From positions 1 through 34,753 of the forward strand of contig NZ_UFQC01000054.1 in assembly GCF_900496975.1 (NCBI RefSeq): 34,753 nucleotides of DNA. The letters run 5' to 3'. Within the stretch, counting starts at the first letter, position 1. Every line of letters starts with the position of its first letter. Below the pieces are notes generated by a model. The model was given only the letters and a program-made list of their open reading frames with translations, searched no databases and had not been told where the DNA came from. The translations under genes and the position numbers were made by a program. This DNA comes from Achromobacter veterisilvae. GTDB taxonomy: Bacteria > Pseudomonadota > Gammaproteobacteria > Burkholderiales > Burkholderiaceae_B. Of the stretch, positions 14,587-20,919 are shown piece by piece.

Positions 14587-17250
14587 CTACGGCAGCGCCG
14601 CAGACTCGGCCTCGGGGTCGATGCCGTAGCGGACGATGGCCTCGGCCGCCCGCTCGCGCGGGATCAGTCCGTCGTCCGCCAGCGCCTTCAGCGCCGCCAG
14701 CGCGATATGGCGGCGGTCCACTTCGAAGAAGGCGCGCAGGGCCTGCCGCGTGTCCGACCGGCCGAAACCGTCGGTGCCCAGCGCCGTGTAGCGGCGGCCC
14801 GCCATGAACGGGCGGATCTGTTCGGCCACCGTCTTCATATAGTCGGTGGCGGCCACCACCGGCCCGGCGCTATCGGCCAGGACGGTTTCCGCATAGCCGC
14901 GCCGCCTGTCCTCCAGCGGGTGCAGCCGGCTCCAGCGCTCCGCCTCCTGGCCGTCGCGGCGCAATTCCGAATAGCTGGTCACGCTCCAGACGTCGGCCGC
15001 CACGCCGAAATCCCGTTGCAGCAGATCCGCCGCCGCCAGCGTTTCGCCCAGGATGGCTCCGCTGCCCAGCAACTGCACCCGCGCCGCGCCGGCCGCACCC
15101 TCGCGCAGGCGGTACATGCCGCGCACGATGCCGGCTTGCGCCCCCTCGGGCATCGGCGGATGCGCCGTCTTTTCATTGATCAGCGTCAGGTAGTAGAAAA
15201 TGTCCTCTTCCTCCTGGTACATGCGGCGCATGCCGTCCTGCACGATCACGGCGACCTCGTAGGCATAGGCCGGGTCGTAGGCCACGCACGAGGGGATGAC
15301 GGAGGCCAGCACATGGCTGTGGCCGTCGTCGTGCTGCAGGCCCTCGCCCTCCAGCGTGGTCCGCCCCGACGTCGCGCCCAGCAGGAAGCCGCGCGCCCGG
15401 ATGTCGCCGGCCGCCCACGCCAGGTCGCCCACGCGCTGGAAGCCGAACATGGAATAGAAGATGTAGAACGGAATCGTGGCCACGCCGTGCGTGCTGTGGG
15501 CGGTGGCCGCGGCGATCCAGGACGACATGGCGCCCGACTCGTTGATCCCTTCCTGCAGGATCTGCCCCTCGCGGTCTTCGCGGTAGACGCTGAGCTGGTC
15601 GGCGTCCTGCGGCGTGTAGAGCTGGCCCACGTGCGAATAGATGCCCACCTGCCGGAACATGCCGTCCATGCCGAAGGTGCGCGACTCGTCCGGCACGATG
15701 GGCACCACCCGCCGGCCGATGTCCGGATCCTTCAGCAGTTGGGCCAGCACCCGCACGAACGCCATGGTGGTCGAGAACTCGCGGCCGCCGCTGCCCTTCA
15801 AGTGCGCGGCGAACGCTTCCAGCGGCGGCGTGGCAAGGGGGCCCGGGCCGGGCAGCCGCCTGGGCAGGTGGCCGCCCGCGCGGGCGATCGCGGCGTCGAA
15901 GTAGGCCTGCTCGGCGCTGCCCGGCGCCGGCTTGATATAGGGAATGCGCTCCAGTTCCTCGTCGGGCACGGGGATCGAAAAGCGGTCGCGGAACGCGCGC
16001 ACGGCCGGGTCCGCCATCTTCTTCTGCTGGTGGTTGGTATTGGCCGCCTCGCCCGCCGCCCCCATGCCGTAGCCCTTGACCGTCTTGGCCAGGATCACGG
16101 TGGGCCGGCCCTCGTGCGCCACCGCCGCCGCGTAGGCCGCGTAGACCTTGGCGGGATCGTGCCCGCCGCGGTTCAGCGCGCCGATTTCGTCGTCGCTCAG
16201 GTGCGCCACGCGCGCCAGCAGCTCCGGATCGGCGCCGAAGAAATGCTCGCGCACGTACGCGCCGCCGCGCGCCTTGAACACCTGGTATTCCCCGTCCACG
16301 CACTGCATCATGCGGCGGCGCAGGCGGCCGTCGCGGTCCTGGGCCAGCAGCGCGTCCCAGCCGTCCCCCCAGATCACCTTGATGACGTTCCAGCCGGCGC
16401 CCCGGTACACGCTTTCCAGTTCCTGGATGATCTTGGCGTTGCCGCGCACCGGGCCGTCCAGGCGCTGTAGATTGCAGTTCACCACGAAGATCAGGTTGTC
16501 CAGCTTTTCACGGCCGGCCATCGCCACCGCCGCCAGCGTCTCGGGCTGGTCCTGTTCGCCGTCGCCCAGGAAGCCCCACACCTTGCGGCCCTGCGCGGGA
16601 ATCAGCCCGCGGTCTTCGAGATAGCGCATGTAGCGCGCCTGGTAGGCCGCCATCAGCGGGCCCAGCCCCATCGACACTGTGGGGAACTGCCAGAACGACG
16701 GCATCGTGCGCGGATGCGGATAGGACGGCAGCCCGCCCCCGCCCGTCTCGCGCCGGAAGCGGTCCAGCTCGGCCTCCGAAACGCGCCCTTCCAGGTAGGC
16801 GCGCGCATAGATGCCGGGCGCGGAATGTCCCTGGATGTAGAGCATGTCGCCCAGGAACGCGGGCGTGGCGGCGCGGAAGAAATGCCGGTACCCGGTTTCG
16901 TACAGCGTCGTGGCCGAGGCGTAGGTGGCGATATGCCCGCCCACGCCCGAGGTCTTGCCCGCCCGCAGCACCATGGCCATGGCGTTCCAGCGTAGATAGG
17001 CGTCCAGCCGCAGTTCGATGCCCACGTCTCCCGGAAAAGCCCCCTGCTCCGGCAATCCGATGGTGTTGACGTAGGGCGTCGCCGTCGGCGCCGCATAGCC
17101 GCCGTGGCCGGCGCGGTCCTGGTCGATCAGCCGGTCCAGCAGGTAATGCGCGCGCGGCCGTCCTTCATAGGCCAGCACGGCCTGCATGGCTTCCAGCCAT
17201 TCCCGGGTTTCCTGCGGGTCGGCGTCGGCGGGGTCGATAGGGGTTTGCAT
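14587..17250 (-). CDS. aceE: Homodimeric pyruvate dehydrogenase E1 component, stand-alone paralogue
   Basis: This 887-residue protein is a full-length homodimeric E1 that decarboxylates pyruvate or a close 2-oxoacid with thiamine diphosphate. H106, Q140-G-H142 and the cofactor motif G229-D-G to N258-CN align residue for residue with E. coli AceE numbering, and the mobile loop NTNHQQKKM is present. The motif reads GDGEQDQPE where E. coli has GDGEMDEPE. No E2 or E3 gene is adjacent, so the housekeeping aceEF-lpd operon must lie elsewhere. Such lone E1 copies exist in related bacteria, and Pseudomonas putida MdeB is a 2-oxobutyrate-using example. AAGGAGG gives a strong ribosome site at ATG 17250. 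The symbol describes the family, not proven physiology. Confidence 0.9.
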   Translation of the reverse strand: MQTPIDPADADPQETREWLEAMQAVLAYEGRPRAHYLLDRLIDQDRAGHGGYAAPTATPYVNTIGLPEQGAFPGDVGIELRLDAYLRWNAMAMVLRAGKTSGVGGHIATYASATTLYETGYRHFFRAATPAFLGDMLYIQGHSAPGIYARAYLEGRVSEAELDRFRRETGGGGLPSYPHPRTMPSFWQFPTVSMGLGPLMAAYQARYMRYLEDRGLIPAQGRKVWGFLGDGEQDQPETLAAVAMAGREKLDNLIFVVNCNLQRLDGPVRGNAKIIQELESVYRGAGWNVIKVIWGDGWDALLAQDRDGRLRRRMMQCVDGEYQVFKARGGAYVREHFFGADPELLARVAHLSDDEIGALNRGGHDPAKVYAAYAAAVAHEGRPTVILAKTVKGYGMGAAGEAANTNHQQKKMADPAVRAFRDRFSIPVPDEELERIPYIKPAPGSAEQAYFDAAIARAGGHLPRRLPGPGPLATPPLEAFAAHLKGSGGREFSTTMAFVRVLAQLLKDPDIGRRVVPIVPDESRTFGMDGMFRQVGIYSHVGQLYTPQDADQLSVYREDREGQILQEGINESGAMSSWIAAATAHSTHGVATIPFYIFYSMFGFQRVGDLAWAAGDIRARGFLLGATSGRTTLEGEGLQHDDGHSHVLASVIPSCVAYDPAYAYEVAVIVQDGMRRMYQEEEDIFYYLTLINEKTAHPPMPEGAQAGIVRGMYRLREGAAGAARVQLLGSGAILGETLAAADLLQRDFGVAADVWSVTSYSELRRDGQEAERWSRLHPLEDRRRGYAETVLADSAGPVVAATDYMKTVAEQIRPFMAGRRYTALGTDGFGRSDTRQALRAFFEVDRRHIALAALKALADDGLIPRERAAEAIVRYGIDPEAESAALP

Positions 17251-17317
17251 GGCGTCCTCCTTATGGGCGCGAAGACGGCATCCCGCCAGGGACGGCCGCC
17301 GTCATTTCGCATCGTGA

Positions 17318-17380
17318 ATTGCAATTGCATTATGTGCAATTGCAATCGTATGGAGGATTGCAGGTAATTGCAAGTGCAAC
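17318..17380. promoter_or_regulatory. TTGCA-rich operator region before aceE
   Basis: ATTGCAATTGCA at 17318-17329 and TGCAATTGCAAT at 17335-17346 form a perfect 12-base inverted repeat around TTATG. Further TTGCA-type copies follow at 17357-17362, 17367-17373 and 17374-17379. The palindrome is 67 bases before the aceE start. The AT-rich repeats in GC-rich DNA mark a regulator binding array; the regulator is not identified. An Lrp/AsnC or GntR type is a guess. Confidence 0.6.
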
Positions 17381-17391
17381 TGTTCCGTGGG

Positions 17392-17456
17392 GGGTGTCTG
17401 ACACCCGGGAACGTCGCGTCCATCTGTACCGCCGTCTCGTACGGGTGCCAGACACC
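17392..17456. repeat. Pair of GGTGTCTGACACC-type short palindromes
   Basis: GGTGTCTGACACC at 17393-17405 (with one extra G/C pair outside) and GGTGCCAGACACC at 17444-17456 frame a 38-base core. They lie in the 237-base gap between aceE and the cytochrome gene, which has no convincing ORF. I recall motifs of this kind as dispersed intergenic repeats in Bordetella, Achromobacter and Ralstonia relatives. Only the pair itself is seen here. Confidence 0.55.
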
Positions 17457-17487
17457 TGCGCGAGCGAGACGTCTCCGCCCATCGATC

Positions 17488-17814
17488 CTATCTCGCCGCG
17501 CTCATCATGAATTCCACCGCGGCGCGGAGCGTGGCCTCGTCGGCGGAGGATCCGCCGCGCGGCGGCATGGCGCCCTTGCCCTTGAGCACGGTGACCATCA
17601 ACGCATCGGCGCCTTGCGCGATGAACGGCGACCAGGCCTGCTTGTCGCCCAGCTTGGGCGCATTGGCCACTCCGCTGGCGTGGCACACCACACAGGCGGA
17701 CTGATAGAGTTTTTCGCCGGCCGGATTGACGGCGGCCAGCGTTTCCGCCTGCGCCCATGGGACGGACAGGCCCGCCAGGGCCGCCGCAAGCGCGAATCGA
17801 TGAAAGTTGGACAT
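17488..17814 (-). CDS. Periplasmic c-type cytochrome (cytochrome c5-like)
   Basis: This 108-residue protein has a signal peptide of about 23 residues ending AQA, then one class I cytochrome domain. The heme site is C41-VV-C44-H45, and the distal ligand is M83 in GKGAMPPRGG. The ending DEATLRAAVEFMMSAAR is the usual C-terminal helix. It should carry electrons in the periplasm. It starts 76 bases after the nirK stop on the same strand, so it may be the electron donor to the copper nitrite reductase, in place of or beside azurin. The extra cysteine pair of typical cytochrome c5 is absent. The role as NirK donor is inferred from position. Confidence 0.88.
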   Translation of the reverse strand: MSNFHRFALAAALAGLSVPWAQAETLAAVNPAGEKLYQSACVVCHASGVANAPKLGDKQAWSPFIAQGADALMVTVLKGKGAMPPRGGSSADEATLRAAVEFMMSAAR

Positions 17815-17852
17815 GGAAAAGTTCCGTCGGAAAGTGTCGCGGCAAGGGCGCG

Positions 17853-17879
17853 GGGCGGGCGCTGGGCCTGCGCTCGCCC
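17853..17879. other. Stem-loop between nirK and the cytochrome c gene
   Basis: GGGCGGGCGC at 17853-17862 pairs with GCGCTCGCCC at 17870-17879 with one mismatch and a 7-base loop, just after the nirK stop. No T-run follows on the minus strand. It may hold back degradation of nirK mRNA or lower read-through into the cytochrome gene. Confidence 0.35.
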
Positions 17880-17890
17880 GGCCCCGGGGG

Positions 17891-18973
17891 TCAGCGCGGT
17901 ATCGGGCCCGGCGCCTTGATCTGCTTCATCAGGTCGTCGTTCCACTTGCCCTCGACCTTGATGTGCCCGGCCGCGCCCAGCTCGAAGGCTTCGATCAGGT
18001 TGTGGTTCAGGTACGCGTACACGCCCGGCTGCTTGAAGGTGTAGAGCGCGGCGCCCGCGGAGCCGCCGCGGATGAACCAGGTTTCCAGGTTCTTCAGCGG
18101 CGGATTGGCGAACTTGCCGGTTTCCCAGACCCAGTCGCCGTGGCCGCCGATCAGGTGCGGGCGCGTATCGCGGTTGGCCTGCGAATGGATCAGCAGCACG
18201 GTCTCCCCGACCTTCGCCGTCAGGGCATTGGCGCCGGTCAGCGCGCCCACCTTGCCGTTGAACACGATGTGCGTGGGCGTGAGCGTGCGCATCACCTTCA
18301 CTGTGTCGCCATAGCTTTCCGCGAGCGTCGGGTAGTCCTTGTACTTGCCGTTCTCGTCCTTGGGGATGTAGAGGTCGAACTCGCCGATCGTGTAGGCGCG
18401 GTCATAGTGCAAGGGCTTGCCCTGCGGGTCCTTGAGGCCGTCGCGCGGCAGCACCATCAGCGTGCCGCTCATGCCCGACACCACGTGCCAGGGCACCATG
18501 CCCTCCGGCGCGCAGTGGTAGACGAAGGTGCCGCTGCGGTCCGCCTTGAAGCGCAGCGTGGCCTGCTCGCCGGGGTTGACGTTGGTCAGCTTGGCGCCGC
18601 CCAGCGCGCCCGTGGCCCCATGGAAGTCCACGTTGTGCGGCATGGCGTTGGTGGCGGGGTTGACCAGCGTCAACTGGACGTAGTCGCCCTCGTGCACCAC
18701 CAGCGTGGGGCCGGGCATCGAGCCGTTGAACGTCATGGCCTGCAGGGTGGTCCCCTTGTCGTCGATGACCATCTTCTTTTCTTCGATGCTCATCGTGAAT
18801 TCGACGACCTTCGGGCCCGACTTCACGACCTGCTCGTGCGGGTGGACCATGGGCGGGGCGACCAGCGTGACCTTGGTGTGCGGCAGCTTGTCCGCGTCCT
18901 GCGCAAACGCGGCGCCCGCGGCCATCGTGAAAGCCAGCGCGGCGGCAAGCAAGGTGGGCCGTAATGCGTTCAT
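17891..18973 (-). CDS. nirK: Copper-containing nitrite reductase
   Basis: This 360-residue periplasmic enzyme reduces nitrite to nitric oxide. Residues 1-24 are the signal peptide, and the mature protein begins QDADKLPHTKV. The type 1 copper ligands are H113, C154, H163 and M168. The type 2 ligands are H118, H153 and H324, with the catalytic D116 and H273. All are the Achromobacter xylosoxidans positions plus 24, and the whole sequence is nearly that of the blue nitrite reductase of that species as I remember it. AAGGAG precedes ATG 18973. It is divergent from the NnrR-like gene, with a dyad TTGCTGTAGCGCAA in the gap. The cytochrome c gene follows on the same strand. Confidence 0.98.
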   Translation of the reverse strand: MNALRPTLLAAALAFTMAAGAAFAQDADKLPHTKVTLVAPPMVHPHEQVVKSGPKVVEFTMSIEEKKMVIDDKGTTLQAMTFNGSMPGPTLVVHEGDYVQLTLVNPATNAMPHNVDFHGATGALGGAKLTNVNPGEQATLRFKADRSGTFVYHCAPEGMVPWHVVSGMSGTLMVLPRDGLKDPQGKPLHYDRAYTIGEFDLYIPKDENGKYKDYPTLAESYGDTVKVMRTLTPTHIVFNGKVGALTGANALTAKVGETVLLIHSQANRDTRPHLIGGHGDWVWETGKFANPPLKNLETWFIRGGSAGAALYTFKQPGVYAYLNHNLIEAFELGAAGHIKVEGKWNDDLMKQIKAPGPIPR

Positions 18974-19050
18974 ATCCAGCTCCTTATCGGGTTCTTCAAT
19001 CGCCGTGAATGTCGGCAGCCCTATTGGAGAACCAGCGGCGACGCCGCTCT

Positions 19051-19064
19051 TTGCTGTAGCGCAA
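19051..19064. promoter_or_regulatory. FNR/NnrR-type dyad TTGCTGTAGCGCAA
   Basis: The 14-base site TTGCT-GTAG-CGCAA has the spacing of an FNR/DNR box (TTGAT-N4-ATCAA) but with GC-type half-sites. It resembles the TTGCG-N4-CACAA site I recall for alphaproteobacterial NnrR. Its centre is about 85 bases before the nirK start and 102 before the regulator start, suited to activation of nirK by the adjacent Crp/Fnr protein. Confidence 0.55.
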
Positions 19065-19159
19065 ACTCCAGCACAGGCCCGCCCGCCGCGCGCATTGTCA
19101 CCGCAAGGCGGCGGTGTCACCATGGGGGCGTAGAGATCCCTCCGTCTTTTAGGACTGCC

Positions 19160-19984
19160 ATGCCGTCGCCTCTGTGCCATGCGCTGTTGCGCAACCTGGA
19201 ACTCTTCAGGCCCTTGTCTGACGCGCAGTTGAAGTCCGCGCTGCGCGGCGCGCAGCCCTGCCGGCTGGTCGCCGGCGCCACCGCCTACCGCCAGGGCGCG
19301 GTGGCCTCGCACTTCTTCGTGCTGCTCAGCGGCAGCCTGAAAGTGGCGCAGCTTACCGCCGACGGCGAGCAAGTCGTCGTGCGCTACGTCAATCCGGGCG
19401 ACATGTTCGGCCTGGCCCGCGCGATGCGCCAGTCGCGCTACCCCGCCACGGTGCAGGCCGTGCTGGAAAGCGTGTGCCTGGCCTGGCCGGACGCCCTCTG
19501 GGAGCGTTTCGTCGGCAACCATCCGCAATTGAGCGCCATGGCGCTGCAAACCATGGGCCAGCGCCTGCAGGACGCGCACCTGCGCATCCAGGAGCTGTCC
19601 ACCGACGAAGTGGAACAGCGCGTGGCGCGCACGATCCTGCGCCTGATCGAAAGCTCGGGGCAGCCGACGGCCGGCGGCATCGGCATCGGTTTTCCCATCA
19701 CGCGCCAGGACATCGCCGAAATGACCGGCACCACGCTGCACACCGTGAGCCGCCTGCTCAGCGACTGGCGGCAGCGCGGCATCGTCGACAGCAGCCGCAA
19801 GCGCATCGTGCTGCGCTCGCCCGCCGCCCTGGCCCGCGTGTCCGGCGACGCCCAGGCGGCGCAGGATTGTTCCGGGTGCGCCTCCTGTATCGACGGCGGG
19901 CCGGCCAGGATGGCGCAGCCCGGCCCCGCGCAAACCCGGCTCCAGGCGCCCGTTTCGGGCCTGTGCGAGACGCCTTCGGCGTGA
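19160..19984 (+). CDS. Crp/Fnr-family regulator, NnrR-like, with C-terminal cysteine cluster
   Basis: This 274-residue protein has an N-terminal cNMP-type sensor domain (FFVLLSGSLKVAQLTADGEQVVVRYVNPGDMFG), a dimer helix near residues 130-160 and a winged HTH, ITRQDIAEMTGTTLHTVSRLLSDW. FNR has VETISR in the recognition helix; here it is LHTVSR, with His where FNR has the base-contacting Glu. The FNR N-terminal Fe-S cysteines are missing. The tail has C237-SG-C240-AS-C243 and C269. Placement between nirK and norB predicts control of denitrification by NO or nitrite. It ends seven bases before convergent nirV. NnrR is the best guess; DNR-like or another N-oxide sensor is possible. Confidence 0.85.
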   Translation: MPSPLCHALLRNLELFRPLSDAQLKSALRGAQPCRLVAGATAYRQGAVASHFFVLLSGSLKVAQLTADGEQVVVRYVNPGDMFGLARAMRQSRYPATVQAVLESVCLAWPDALWERFVGNHPQLSAMALQTMGQRLQDAHLRIQELSTDEVEQRVARTILRLIESSGQPTAGGIGIGFPITRQDIAEMTGTTLHTVSRLLSDWRQRGIVDSSRKRIVLRSPAALARVSGDAQAAQDCSGCASCIDGGPARMAQPGPAQTRLQAPVSGLCETPSA

Positions 19985-19991
19985 ACCCGCC

Positions 19992-20786
19992 CTAATCCTC
20001 TTCCAGCACCAGCCGGAAGCCCAGATTGGCGGGCGGGATCCCGACCGAACACGCCCCGCCCTTGGGATCGCGGATGAAGTCCGGCAGATAGGCGATGTGC
20101 CGCCCCGCCGCGACGCGGATGCCGCAGTTGCGGCCCGCGTCCGCGTCCTCGCCCGGCGCGTCCAGAATGCGCCGCGCGTGGCAGTCGCTGGTCCAGTCCC
20201 AGACGCTGCCCGCCATGTCCATCAGGCCCAGGTCGTTGACGCCGAACGCGCCGAACGGACGCACCTCGACGTCCTCCTGCTGGCGCCGGCTCTGCGCGTC
20301 GTATTCGGCCAGCCAGCGCTGGGCGGGATCGTCGCCGTCGGGCAGCCGGAGTTCCTCGCGATAGGCCGAGCCGGCGGCGTAGACCCATTCCGGATAGGTG
20401 GGCAAACGCCAGCGCCGCCCGGTGCGCGCGGACAGCCAGTCGGCATACGCCGACGCGTCGGTCCAACTGATGCCCACCGCGGGCAGGTCGCGCGCGGCGG
20501 CCTGCCGTTGCGCCGCGTCCAGCGGCTTGCAGCCGCCCGCAAGCACGCAGGCCGCGTAGTCCGCCTGGCTGACCTGGCGCTTCATGATGGACAGCCCGCG
20601 CGGATAGCGCGCGGTCAGCGGAGCCGGCGTCACCGGATAGCCGGCGCGCAGCGTCTCGCCCGGAGGCTGGTAGGAGACCTCGCCCGCCGGCAGCCGCAGC
20701 ACCTCGGGCAAAGACGCAGGGGCCCGTCCGGCGGGCCCGCATGCGGTCAACAATGAAAGAAACGCGGCGATCGGCAGGCAGCGCAC
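19992..20786 (-). CDS. nirV: NirV-like SUMF1/FGE-family lipoprotein
   Basis: This 264-residue protein has the sulfatase-modifying-factor fold: PVGISWTDASAYADWLSARTGRRWRLPTYPEWVYAA, DLGLMDMAGSVWDWTSDC and the terminal NLGFRLV. The N-terminus is a lipoprotein signal with lipobox L13-T-A-C16, so it is probably anchored in the periplasm. The CxxxxC pair used by formylglycine-generating enzyme is not seen, so it is unlikely to make formylglycine. SUMF1-like genes near nirK are known as nirV; their function in nitrite reductase biogenesis is unproven. It lies downstream of norB on the same strand after 133 bases and ends seven bases from the regulator gene. Confidence 0.8.
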   Translation of the reverse strand: MRCLPIAAFLSLLTACGPAGRAPASLPEVLRLPAGEVSYQPPGETLRAGYPVTPAPLTARYPRGLSIMKRQVSQADYAACVLAGGCKPLDAAQRQAAARDLPAVGISWTDASAYADWLSARTGRRWRLPTYPEWVYAAGSAYREELRLPDGDDPAQRWLAEYDAQSRRQQEDVEVRPFGAFGVNDLGLMDMAGSVWDWTSDCHARRILDAPGEDADAGRNCGIRVAAGRHIAYLPDFIRDPKGGACSVGIPPANLGFRLVLEED

Positions 20787-20919
20787 GGATCGGACTCCGG
20801 TTGCGCCCGGGGCGGAGCGCCCCGGGACCTGCCTCCATTGGACCGGCCGCCGCTCCCGTCCTCTTTGCGCTGGCGCAAGGAGGAAGGGACGGGGCGCGCG
20901 GCCGCGGTCGGCCGGGGCC

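Noticed and set aside
14587..17250. 2-oxoglutarate dehydrogenase or transketolase identity for the E1 gene
   Set aside because: Length and cofactor positions match homodimeric AceE residue by residue in the N-terminal third.
17251..17487. A small gene between aceE and the cytochrome gene
   Set aside because: Short frames here consist of the palindromic repeats and have no ribosome site.
18974..19933. Extended N-terminus of the nirK frame
   Set aside because: The frame is open through the regulator gene by chance; the signal peptide and ribosome site fix the start at 18973.
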